From SIG452 sp045580405 (GTDB lineage Bacteria; Bacillota; Clostridia; UMGS1840): a stretch of DNA of 8,611 nt. Made by a program: the position numbers and the translations under genes. The stretch spans positions 1 through 8,611 of the forward strand of contig JAZNNT010000161.1 of assembly GCA_045580405.1 (NCBI GenBank), in the 5' to 3' direction. The notes below the pieces were generated by a model. The model saw only the letters and a program-made list of their open reading frames with translations. It was not told where the DNA came from and ran no database searches. Positions 1-7,218 of this stretch are shown here, one piece after another (position 1 is the first letter of the stretch; each line of letters begins with the position of its first letter).

Positions 1-1
1 A

Positions 2-670
2 CGATCCGACTTTGGGAACCGTGACTGTGATGTAAAGCGAATCCTGCTGACCGCATCGGGCGGCCCCTTCTTTTTGAGAGACGACCTTTCCGATGTCCGT
101 CCCGAAGATGCACTAAAACACCCAAACTGGGATATGGGAAACAAAATTACCATTGATTCTGCTACTCTTATGAATAAAGGTTTGGAAGTGATAGAGGCTT
201 ATCATCTGTTTGGGCATAAACCTATTAAAGTTCTTGTTCATCGGGAAAGCATCATCCATTCCATGGTGGAATATGTGGATAACGCCATTATTGCACAGCT
301 CGGCACTCCTGATATGACTATTCCCATCCAGCTTGCATTGACTTATCCCAACCGGGCAGAAAGCGATGCCGGAGAGGTAGATTTCGTGAAGCTGGGAACC
401 CTAAGCTTCTATGAGCCGGATCCGGAAAAATTTCGTTGCCTTTCATTGGCGTATGAAGCACTTGCGATCGGCGGCACCATGCCTTGCGTGTTAAATGGTG
501 CCAACGAAGTGGCGGTAGACGCCTTTTTAAAAGGAAAAATCGGTTTTTTAGAGATTCCCCGTGTGATTGAGGCCACGATGAAGGCGCATACGGTTATTAC
601 GGACTATACGATGGAGGATGTTCTTTCGGCAGATCGTTTTGCCAAAGAATATGCATCATCTTTACTATAA
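2..670 (+). CDS. dxr: 1-deoxy-D-xylulose 5-phosphate reductoisomerase, 3' part
   Basis: The gene is cut by the left window edge: the frame is open from base 2 and 222 residues are visible before TAA. The enzyme (DXR, IspC) rearranges and reduces 1-deoxy-D-xylulose 5-phosphate to 2-C-methyl-D-erythritol 4-phosphate with NADPH and a divalent metal, the second step of the cytosolic MEP isoprenoid pathway. Visible family signatures, numbered from the first visible codon, are LLTASGGPF (15-23), HPNWDMG (40-46), DSATLMNKGLE (52-62) and HSMVEYVD. S19, H40, S53, N58, K59 and E62 line up with E. coli DXR S186, H209, S222, N227, K228 and E231. About 165 N-terminal residues, including the NADPH-binding domain and the first metal ligands, lie outside the window. 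The C-terminal helical domain is complete. rseP follows after 18 bases, so the two are probably co-transcribed. Identification is firm. Confidence 0.97.
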   Translation, partial: RSDFGNRDCDVKRILLTASGGPFFLRDDLSDVRPEDALKHPNWDMGNKITIDSATLMNKGLEVIEAYHLFGHKPIKVLVHRESIIHSMVEYVDNAIIAQLGTPDMTIPIQLALTYPNRAESDAGEVDFVKLGTLSFYEPDPEKFRCLSLAYEALAIGGTMPCVLNGANEVAVDAFLKGKIGFLEIPRVIEATMKAHTVITDYTMEDVLSADRFAKEYASSLL

Positions 671-688
671 TTTGATGGAGGAAATTGG

Positions 689-1708
689 ATGAGTGCAATC
701 ATTACCGCAATTTGTGTAATCTTGATTTTCGGTGTGATTATCTGTGTTCATGAGCTTGGGCATTTTCTCACAGCAAAAATGTTTGGTGTGAAGGTGCATG
801 AATTTGCAATTGGGATGGGTCCCAAACTGTTTGGCAGACAAAAAGGAGATACCCTTTATTCTGTCCGTCTGATTCCTATGGGCGGTTATGTAAAAATGGA
901 AGGAGAAGATGAAAACTCCGAAGATCCCAAAGCATTTTCTCAAAAAAAGCCCTGGCAACGGTTTATCATTCTGTTTGCCGGTGCCTTTATGAATTTACTG
1001 CTGGGCTTTGTGCTGCTTTTGACTTTAAACGCTGTAAGCCCCCGCTTACCTGCCATTCCCACCATGGAAGTGGTTTCTGTGCAGGAAGGGATGGGTGCTG
1101 AAGCTGCCGGAATGATATCGGGAGATAAAATTCGCTTTATTGACGGAAACCGTATTCATACCCAGCTGGACTTTAGCTTAGCATTAGACGGTAAGGATAC
1201 TGTGAGTGTGACTGTGGACCGCTCGGGTGAACAAAAAACTTTTCCCGTAACACTGACGGAATATCAAGGGAGTAAACGACTTGGTATTGTCCAGGCGGTG
1301 GAAAAAAAGAATGTGGGAAATGTGATTTCCTATTCCTTTTTTGAAACCTTCTCCATTATTAAACTGACCTATCAATCTTTCTTTGGAATGTTTAACGGCT
1401 CCGTTTCCGTGGAGCAGATGTCGGGGCCTGTGGGCATTGTCAGCGGGATTTCCGATGCGGCGCAGCGTGGATTTTTCGATGTGCTGTGGCTGGCAATTAT
1501 TATTAGTCTGAATTTAGGCGTTGTAAACTTGTTACCCCTTCCTGCACTGGACGGCGGCAGAATCGTGTTCGTCCTTTGGGAAATGATTACCAAAAAGAAA
1601 CTAAAACCCGAGCAGGAGGGCTTCATTCATTTTATCGGCTTTGTAGTTTTGATTTTATTTGTGCTGTATGTGACTAAAAACGATATTGCCAGATTATTTG
1701 CAGGGTAA
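689..1708 (+). CDS. rseP: RIP metalloprotease RseP (site-2 protease family, M50)
   Basis: This 339-residue protein is a membrane-embedded zinc metalloprotease that cuts substrates inside the bilayer; relatives (E. coli RseP, Bacillus RasP) process anti-sigma factors and leftover signal peptides. The first transmembrane helix (about 5-25) carries the zinc-binding HELGH motif (H21, E22, H25). A second hydrophobic segment lies at about 91-113. A single PDZ-like domain follows at about 124-200, with EAAGMISGDKIRFIDG typical of the fold. The C-terminal helix carries NLLPLPALDGGR, whose D288 is the expected third zinc ligand, and a last helix spans about 312-329. One PDZ domain and this length fit Gram-positive members; E. 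coli RseP is longer, with two. The start is supported by GGAGGA at 677-682. The gene sits between dxr and ispG, a common Firmicute order. The substrate cannot be read from the window; no anti-sigma factor is visible. Confidence 0.96.
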   Translation: MSAIITAICVILIFGVIICVHELGHFLTAKMFGVKVHEFAIGMGPKLFGRQKGDTLYSVRLIPMGGYVKMEGEDENSEDPKAFSQKKPWQRFIILFAGAFMNLLLGFVLLLTLNAVSPRLPAIPTMEVVSVQEGMGAEAAGMISGDKIRFIDGNRIHTQLDFSLALDGKDTVSVTVDRSGEQKTFPVTLTEYQGSKRLGIVQAVEKKNVGNVISYSFFETFSIIKLTYQSFFGMFNGSVSVEQMSGPVGIVSGISDAAQRGFFDVLWLAIIISLNLGVVNLLPLPALDGGRIVFVLWEMITKKKLKPEQEGFIHFIGFVVLILFVLYVTKNDIARLFAG

Positions 1709-1755
1709 GAATTGCCAAAGTTCACTTCCTTTGCAACACCATAGGAGGATTTCTT

Positions 1756-2814
1756 ATGAAATTATCCCAAAAAATAAAAATTGGAAATCTTTTCATCGGT
1801 GGCGGTGAAATGGTTGCCATTCAGTCTATGACCAATACACCAACTGCAGATGTTGGTGCAACGGTTCAACAGATTTTGTCTTTGGAGCAATGCGGTTGCG
1901 AAATCGTCCGTGCCACTGTCAATGACGAGGCTGCTGCCAAGGCTATTTCCAAAATTAAAGAACAGATTCACATCCCTTTGGTTGCGGATATTCACTTTGA
2001 CTACCGTTTGGCGATTTTAGCGGTGGAGCAGGGTGTGGACAAGGTTCGTATCAATCCCGGTAATATCGGAGACCGTGACCGCGTGAAGCAGGTGGTGGAT
2101 GCCTGCAAAAAACACGGTGTTCCCATTCGTGTGGGAGTGAACGGCGGATCGTTGCCGAAGCCGATTTTAGAGAAATTCGGCGGTGTGACGCCAGAAGCTT
2201 TGATACAAGCGGCCAAGGCACAGATTCAGGTTTTGGAAGAACTGGATTTTTATGATATTGTGCTGTCGCTGAAAGTATCTGATGTAGAAAAAAACATCGC
2301 AGCATATACCTTAGCAAGCGAAGTGTTCCCGTATCCGTTGCACTTAGGTGTGACCGAAGCAGGCGGCGGAATCTGGGGCGTTACTAAAAATGCTATTGGA
2401 ATTGGCACTTTACTTAGAAACGGGATAGGGGATACCTTAAGAGTATCTTTAACCGAATCCGTAGAAGAGGAAATTGATGCCGCAAAGGCCATTCTTTCTG
2501 CCACCGGCAGACGAAGAGAATGGGTGGAGGTGATTGCCTGTCCTACCTGCGGCAGAACGAAAATAGACATTATTTCATTGGCAAAAGAAGTGAAAGAAAA
2601 AACAAAGCATATTCATAAACCGCTGAAGATTGCGGTGATGGGCTGTGTGGTGAACGGTCCCGGAGAGGCGCAGGATTGCGATATTGGTATCGCCGGCGGT
2701 GATGGGAAAGCAGTCTTGTTTGAAAAAGACGCAACCGGAGTTTCCAAAATCACCAAAACCATCCCCGAACATGAAATAGTACAAACACTCTTAAATAAAA
2801 TTGAGCAAATGTAA
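1756..2814 (+). CDS. ispG: 4-hydroxy-3-methylbut-2-enyl diphosphate synthase (IspG/GcpE)
   Basis: This 352-residue enzyme opens the ring of methylerythritol cyclodiphosphate and removes water to give HMBPP, the penultimate MEP-pathway step, using a [4Fe-4S] cluster and two electrons (flavodoxin or ferredoxin in bacteria). The N-terminal TIM-barrel begins with IGGGEMVAIQSMTNT and contains DIHFDYRLA and VRINPGNIG, both family hallmarks. The C-terminal domain holds the cluster ligands C262 and C265 (CPTCGRTKID), C297 (GCVVNGPGE) and E304. These match E. coli C270, C273, C305 and E312 at a constant offset of 8, so the iron-sulfur site is intact. The protein is the compact bacterial form without the plant-type insertion. 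The start is supported by AGGAGG at 1743-1748. A 47-base gap with a weak potential hairpin separates it from rseP. tyrS starts 19 bases downstream. Confidence 0.98.
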   Translation: MKLSQKIKIGNLFIGGGEMVAIQSMTNTPTADVGATVQQILSLEQCGCEIVRATVNDEAAAKAISKIKEQIHIPLVADIHFDYRLAILAVEQGVDKVRINPGNIGDRDRVKQVVDACKKHGVPIRVGVNGGSLPKPILEKFGGVTPEALIQAAKAQIQVLEELDFYDIVLSLKVSDVEKNIAAYTLASEVFPYPLHLGVTEAGGGIWGVTKNAIGIGTLLRNGIGDTLRVSLTESVEEEIDAAKAILSATGRRREWVEVIACPTCGRTKIDIISLAKEVKEKTKHIHKPLKIAVMGCVVNGPGEAQDCDIGIAGGDGKAVLFEKDATGVSKITKTIPEHEIVQTLLNKIEQM

Positions 2815-2819
2815 GAAAA

Positions 2820-2836
2820 GGAAGGAAAAAACAATG
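2820..2836 (+). promoter_or_regulatory. Ribosome binding site that fixes the tyrS start
   Basis: GGAAGG (2820-2825) stands 8 bases before ATG 2834. This favours that ATG over an in-frame TTG at 2801, which lies inside the ispG coding region with no Shine-Dalgarno and would add 11 lysine-rich residues not expected at the start of TyrRS. Confidence 0.8.
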
Positions 2837-4060
2837 GAAAATGTATTTGATGTGTTACAAGAAAGAGGACTGATTGCTCAGACTACCCATGAGGAAGAAA
2901 TCAGAGAGTTATTAGGGAAAGAGAAGGTAACCTTTTATATCGGCTTTGACCCCACGGCAGATAGCTTGCATGTAGGACACTTTTTGCAAATGGTGGTTAT
3001 GCGTCATATGCAGATGCACGGACATAAGCCGATTGCTTTGGTTGGTGGCGGTACCGGACATATCGGTGATCCCTCCGGCAGAACTGACATGCGTCAGATG
3101 ATGACCAAGGAAACCATCGACCACAACTGCGAATGCTTTAAAAAGCAGCTTTCCAGCGTGGTGGATTTTTCTGATGACAAGGCAATTATGGTAAACAATG
3201 CAGATTGGCTGCTGGACTTAAATTATGTAGAGTTTTTACGGGATATCGGTTCTTGCTTCTCTGTTAACAAAATGCTTCAGGCAGAATGTTTTAAGCAGAG
3301 ATTGGAAAAGGGACTTTCTTTCCTGGAATTTAACTATATGCTGATGCAAAGCTATGATTTTCTGATGTTAAGCAGAAAATATGATTGTAAAATCGAGTTG
3401 GGCGGCGATGACCAGTGGAGTAATATTTTAGGCGGTTTGGAGCTTTGCCGCAGAAAAGACCAGAAACAGGTTTATGGTATGACCTTCACGTTGCTTACCA
3501 ACAGCGAGGGGAAAAAGATGGGAAAAACTGCCTCCGGTGCAGTGTGGCTTGACCCCAACAAAACATCTCCCTATGATTTCTATCAGTATTGGGTAAATGT
3601 TTCCGATGCTGATGTGATTAAATGTCTTAAGCTTCTGACCTTTGTGCCGATGGACGAGATTCGTAAAATGGAACAATGGGAAGGCGCAGAACTCAATCAG
3701 GCCAAGAAAATCCTTGCATACGAAGTGACCAAGCTGGTTCACGGTGAGGAAGAAGCCAACAAGGTGAAGGCTGCAGCGGAAGCTGTATTTGGCGGAGGCG
3801 GAGTTTCCCAGGACATGCCTACCAAAGAAATCGAAGATTTCGGTGATTCCATCGGTATCTTGGATTTACTTGCCAACACCGGAATTGTTCCTTCTAAAGG
3901 TGAAGCAAGAAGACTGATTCAGCAGAACGGTCTTTCTTTAGGAGATGATAAAGTGACCGATCCTATGATGGCAGTTACCAAAGCAGACTTTGAAAAAGAA
4001 GGCTTCATTATCGTAAAAAAAGGTAAAAAAGCATTCTTCAAAGTTGTTATCAAGGGATAA
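2834..4060 (+). CDS. tyrS: Tyrosine--tRNA ligase
   Basis: This 408-residue class I aminoacyl-tRNA synthetase activates tyrosine with ATP and charges tRNA-Tyr in the cytosol. The Rossmann domain shows FYIGFDPTADSLHVGH with the HIGH-type motif at 46-49, GHIGDPSGRTDMR, the GGDDQW segment of the tyrosine pocket, and a KMSKS-type loop KKMGKT (K228 to T232) at the position of KFGKT in Bacillus stearothermophilus TyrRS. After the anticodon-binding helical domain, residues from about 340 form an S4 RNA-binding domain (KGEARRLIQQNG, then a basic C-terminal strand). The length is normal for the bacterial enzyme. ATG 2834 is chosen because of the GGAAGG site just upstream. A tandem TAA TAA stop and a strong terminator follow. 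Firmicute tyrS genes often have a T-box leader; here only 19 bases separate it from ispG, so it should share the MEP-gene transcript. Whether a second TyrRS exists elsewhere cannot be known. Confidence 0.97.
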   Translation: MENVFDVLQERGLIAQTTHEEEIRELLGKEKVTFYIGFDPTADSLHVGHFLQMVVMRHMQMHGHKPIALVGGGTGHIGDPSGRTDMRQMMTKETIDHNCECFKKQLSSVVDFSDDKAIMVNNADWLLDLNYVEFLRDIGSCFSVNKMLQAECFKQRLEKGLSFLEFNYMLMQSYDFLMLSRKYDCKIELGGDDQWSNILGGLELCRRKDQKQVYGMTFTLLTNSEGKKMGKTASGAVWLDPNKTSPYDFYQYWVNVSDADVIKCLKLLTFVPMDEIRKMEQWEGAELNQAKKILAYEVTKLVHGEEEANKVKAAAEAVFGGGGVSQDMPTKEIEDFGDSIGILDLLANTGIVPSKGEARRLIQQNGLSLGDDKVTDPMMAVTKADFEKEGFIIVKKGKKAFFKVVIKG

Positions 4061-4088
4061 TAAACAGCTAATATATTAAGGATACGAT

Positions 4089-4132
4089 AAAAATCAGGCA
4101 CGAAAATTCTTCGTGCCTGAAACTTCTTTTTT
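4089..4132 (+). terminator. Intrinsic terminator after tyrS, symmetrical in form
   Basis: Bases 4094-4104 and 4110-4120 form a perfect 11-bp stem (TCAGGCACGAA with its reverse complement) around a 5-base loop. On the + strand a T6 run (4127-4132) follows after six bases. On the - strand the stem is followed directly by five T (the complement of A 4089-4093), so the element may stop transcription from both sides. It closes the dxr–rseP–ispG–tyrS block. No - strand gene is visible in the window to use the other direction. Confidence 0.88.
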
Positions 4133-4148
4133 GTGGTGCGTGAAACAG

Positions 4149-4952
4149 ATGAAATTAAAAGTAATGACATTTAATATTTGTCACGGTGCTGACTACAAAC
4201 AACTGGTAGCAGATAACAAAAGTCCGAATGGACCTATCTGCTTCGGTTATGCACTGACTGAAAAGTTATTTGAGGAAGAAAATGCTGATGAACTTCTCAC
4301 AATCTGGCACAAAAGCGTTCATTTAGAGCAGCTTGCTGAGGTAATCAATCAGCAGGATTGCGATATTATCGGATTGAATGAGGTGCGTGGAGCGGGAGAA
4401 TCCCCTTATTACGAGAATCAAGCAGAAATTCTGGGGAACTTAACCGGCAGACACTATGCCTTTGCTAAGGCGGTGGAATTTCCTGGAGAGGGAAGTTACG
4501 GTGTTGCGCTACTGTCTCGTTTCCCCATTTCTTCCGTGGAAACGGTACGGATTCCGTCTATGGAAAATACAAACAGAGAACCCCGCATTTTTTTGAAGGC
4601 TACTGTTTTGACTCCTGAAGAAGTAACGGTGTTTGTCAGTCATTTTGGCGGACATCCCCGTGAACAGGAACTGGCTGTAGAAACCTTTTTGAAAGAGTAC
4701 CAACAGATTACAACCCCTGTTTTGTTGATGGGGGATTTTAATACTACTCCTGAGGACGGACGTTTGGATGATATTTATGAGGTGATGGAGGAAGCCTTTG
4801 CCAAAGCTCCTTTATTCACTTTTCCATCCTTCCATCCTATTCGGAAAATTGACTATATTTTTGCATCCAAACCTGCTGTTTTTTACGATAGACAAGTAGT
4901 CACCAGCGATGCTTCCGACCATTATCCGCTGTGTGCAGAGATTTCATTTTAA
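4149..4952 (+). CDS. Endonuclease/exonuclease/phosphatase (EEP) family metal-dependent hydrolase
   Basis: A 267-residue protein with the complete motif set of the EEP (DNase I/ExoIII/sphingomyelinase) fold, which hydrolyses phosphoester bonds with Mg2+. In order these are MTFNICHG (N9), IIGLNEV (E78, metal ligand), SYGVALLSRFPI, FVSHFGGH (H165 at the usual first active-site His), LLMGDFNTTPED (D196, N198), KIDYIFAS (D235) and the C-terminal SDHYPL (D257, catalytic H258). All expected catalytic residues are present. There is no signal peptide or membrane segment, so it is probably cytosolic. About 40 residues between HGAD and the LEQLAEVI helix look longer than in compact relatives. The substrate (nucleic acid, nucleotide, phospholipid or sugar phosphate) cannot be deduced. 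ATG 4149 places the first beta strand (KLKVMTFNI) at the N-terminus. An in-frame GTG at 4113 lies inside the terminator stem and was rejected. The Shine-Dalgarno is poor. The ATPase gene starts 13 bases downstream. Confidence 0.88.
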   Translation: MKLKVMTFNICHGADYKQLVADNKSPNGPICFGYALTEKLFEEENADELLTIWHKSVHLEQLAEVINQQDCDIIGLNEVRGAGESPYYENQAEILGNLTGRHYAFAKAVEFPGEGSYGVALLSRFPISSVETVRIPSMENTNREPRIFLKATVLTPEEVTVFVSHFGGHPREQELAVETFLKEYQQITTPVLLMGDFNTTPEDGRLDDIYEVMEEAFAKAPLFTFPSFHPIRKIDYIFASKPAVFYDRQVVTSDASDHYPLCAEISF

Positions 4953-4953
4953 A

Positions 4954-4968
4954 AGGAGATTTGCTATG
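4954..4968 (+). promoter_or_regulatory. Ribosome binding site that fixes the P-type ATPase start
   Basis: AGGAG (4954-4958) lies 7 bases before ATG 4966 and directly after the upstream stop codon (4950-4952). A longer in-frame start at 4909 would lie inside the hydrolase gene and add 19 basic residues foreign to this ATPase family, so 4966 is preferred. Confidence 0.85.
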
Positions 4969-7194
4969 ACAGGACTTACCGGTCAACAGGTTTATGAAAA
5001 AACACAGAAAAATCTGACCAATCATATGCCCGAGCCTAACACCCGGACCGGCTGGGACATTGTCAGAGAAAATGTGTTTACTTATTTTAACTTCTTAAAT
5101 ACTGTGATTTTCCTTCTGGTACTTACTACAGGAAGTTTTAAGAATACCCTTTTTATGGGCGTCGTAATCTCCAACATTATTTTAGGAATCGGTCAGGAAT
5201 TTTACCTGAGACGAAAGCTGAATCAATTAAAATCCGTCCGCCAGCAATACCATACGGTGCTTCGTGACGGAAAAGAAGAAAAAATACTCTCCGAAAACAT
5301 TGTGTTGGAGGATGTGGTGCTTTTAACTGCAGGAGAACAGGTTCCCTGTGATATGGAGATTCTCACAACCGATTATCTGGAAGTGAATGAATCTTTGATG
5401 ACCGGAGAAGCAGACCCCGTTTCCAAGACAAACGGAGACTCTTTGGTTTCCGGAAGCTTTGTGGTGGCAGGCTCCTGCTATGCAAAAGCTATGAGAGTGG
5501 GGAAGGATACTTACTATGCCGGTATCATCGAACGTGCAGGCTCCTATCAGAAAATGGAATCCCGTATTTTAACGGCTATTGGAAAAATTATCCGTGTGAT
5601 GTCCTATGTCATTTTGCCTCTTGGGATTATTCTGTTTTTATCCACCTTTTACCGAAACGGAACCGATTGGCAGACTGCCGTTATTTCCACTGCAGCAAGC
5701 ATCATCGGAATGATTCCGTCAGGGTTGTATCTGATTACTACCATTACCGCAGGCTCGGCAGTTTTAAAATTAGCTAACAAAAAAGCGTTGGTGAACGACT
5801 TTTCCGCAGTGGAATGCTTAAGCCGTGTTACCGCCGTTTGTTTAGATAAAACCGGTACCTTAACCACCGGGGAAATCAAGTTAAAAGAACTGATTTCCTA
5901 TGATGATAACTCCGCAGAAATTTTGCGTCTGTTTTCCAAAGCATTTGCTGTGAGAAATCCCACAATGGAAGGGATTTATCAGGCTTTTGGTGATAAAACT
6001 AACCTTGGTTGGGATACTTTGGTTCCTTTTTCGTCACAAAGAAAGTATTCGGAAGTGAGAATCGGGGAACACTGTTACCGATTGGGCGCAGCAGACCGTT
6101 TGGTCACTTCTTCCAACATCTTAAAAACCGTGGAAGAACACGTCGGCAGAGGCGACCGTGTGTTGGCTTTGACCAAAAACGGCGAATGTATGGCACTTGT
6201 GGTAATGAGTGACGTTTTAAAAAAAGATGCCCGCAGCGTGTTGGATTATTTCCGTACTGAGCAGGTGGATTTAAAAATTATTTCGGGAGATCATCCGGAA
6301 ACAGTTTCTGTGATTGCCAAACAGCTTGGTTTTCTGGATTATGACCGTTATATTGATTTGCATACCCAACCTAAAACCTTGGAACATTATCAGAAACTGG
6401 TCAAAACCTATTCTATTTTTGGACGTGTTACTCCGGAAGAAAAACGTCTTTTAGTGCAGGCAATGCAGAAAAACGGTGAAACCGTTGCCATGAGCGGTGA
6501 CGGTGTGAATGATGTTTTGGCCTTGAAAGAAGCTGACCTTGCCATTGCTATGGCAAACGGTGCCCAGGCAGCCAAAGCGGTTGCTCAGGTGGTGTTAAGT
6601 GAATCCGATTTCACACCTGTTCCGCTGATTTTAAAAGAGGGCAGACGTATTGTGAATAACATTGAGCGGGTAGCCAGCCTGTATCTTTTAAAAACCGGAT
6701 TCTCTCTGATTTTGTCATTTCTGTTTATTTTGCTTGGCACTGCATATCCCTTTGCACCTATCAGTATGACGGTGATTGGTTCATTAACCATTGGGATTCC
6801 GTCTTTCTTTTTGGCAATGGAACCTAATGACAAGCCCGTGGGAGACGATTTCTTCGGTGCTGTGATGAGAGCTACCGTGCCTACCGCTGTTTTAATCGGT
6901 TTATTCGTCGGTTTTTTTGGACTTTTGGAAAGAATCGGATTTCTTACCGATAAAGATACCCTGTCCTTTTATGTGACCTCCTATTTTGCTTTTTTCCATC
7001 TGATGCAAACCAGTCTTCCCGTAAGTGCATGGAAGCTGACTGTGGTCATTGTGATGCTGGTATTTTACTTTGTGATACTGTTTATACCAAATCTGTTGCC
7101 TCTTGGTATTCTGGGCGGTTCCGATTTTCTCCTGCTGGGAGCAACGATGCTGCTTGGAACCGTGTTATTATGTTGGTATCACAAAGAAACGTAA
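4966..7194 (+). CDS. Cation-translocating P-type ATPase, CtpE/Exp7-like
   Basis: A 742-residue integral membrane pump that uses ATP to move a cation. The N-terminus (GLTGQQVYEKTQKNLTNH, then a TGWDIVRENVFTYFN stretch) and C-terminal signature (SLTIGIPSFFLAMEPN) fit the CtpE/Exp7 group, in which mycobacterial CtpE has been linked to Ca2+ transport; the ion here is inferred, not shown. Two N-terminal helices precede the actuator domain with TGEADPVSK (T146, G147, E148). TM3-TM4 contain MIPSGLYLIT. The P-domain has CLDKTGTLT with phosphorylated D294, FSSQRKYS in the nucleotide domain, IISGDHPET and SGDGVNDVLALKEAD (G511 to D516). About six helices end the protein. No N-terminal heavy-metal (CXXC) domain is present and the CPx motif of copper/zinc pumps is absent. 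Two points stand out. TM4 reads PSGL where Ca2+ pumps usually read PEGL (S252), and the usual DPxR hinge is SDVLKK. The nucleotide-binding part looks compact. The protein appears functional overall. It probably shares a transcript with both neighbours. Confidence 0.9.
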   Translation: MTGLTGQQVYEKTQKNLTNHMPEPNTRTGWDIVRENVFTYFNFLNTVIFLLVLTTGSFKNTLFMGVVISNIILGIGQEFYLRRKLNQLKSVRQQYHTVLRDGKEEKILSENIVLEDVVLLTAGEQVPCDMEILTTDYLEVNESLMTGEADPVSKTNGDSLVSGSFVVAGSCYAKAMRVGKDTYYAGIIERAGSYQKMESRILTAIGKIIRVMSYVILPLGIILFLSTFYRNGTDWQTAVISTAASIIGMIPSGLYLITTITAGSAVLKLANKKALVNDFSAVECLSRVTAVCLDKTGTLTTGEIKLKELISYDDNSAEILRLFSKAFAVRNPTMEGIYQAFGDKTNLGWDTLVPFSSQRKYSEVRIGEHCYRLGAADRLVTSSNILKTVEEHVGRGDRVLALTKNGECMALVVMSDVLKKDARSVLDYFRTEQVDLKIISGDHPETVSVIAKQLGFLDYDRYIDLHTQPKTLEHYQKLVKTYSIFGRVTPEEKRLLVQAMQKNGETVAMSGDGVNDVLALKEADLAIAMANGAQAAKAVAQVVLSESDFTPVPLILKEGRRIVNNIERVASLYLLKTGFSLILSFLFILLGTAYPFAPISMTVIGSLTIGIPSFFLAMEPNDKPVGDDFFGAVMRATVPTAVLIGLFVGFFGLLERIGFLTDKDTLSFYVTSYFAFFHLMQTSLPVSAWKLTVVIVMLVFYFVILFIPNLLPLGILGGSDFLLLGATMLLGTVLLCWYHKET

Positions 7195-7218
7195 TGAACT
7201 ACTGTATGGAGATGAACT

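Noticed and set aside
2250..2570. Open minus-strand frame opposite ispG (and similar frames opposite other genes)
   Set aside because: These lie fully inside well-conserved + strand genes, have no ribosome sites, and their translations show no recognisable domain.
4044..4077. Possible promoter (TTGTTA with TAATAT or TATATT) before the hydrolase
   Set aside because: Spacings of 19 and 22 bases with imperfect hexamers are poor, and any transcript would still meet the terminator at 4094-4132.
4113..4148. Extended GTG start for the EEP hydrolase
   Set aside because: The GTG lies in the right arm of the terminator stem, has no ribosome site, and adds residues before the canonical first beta strand of the fold.
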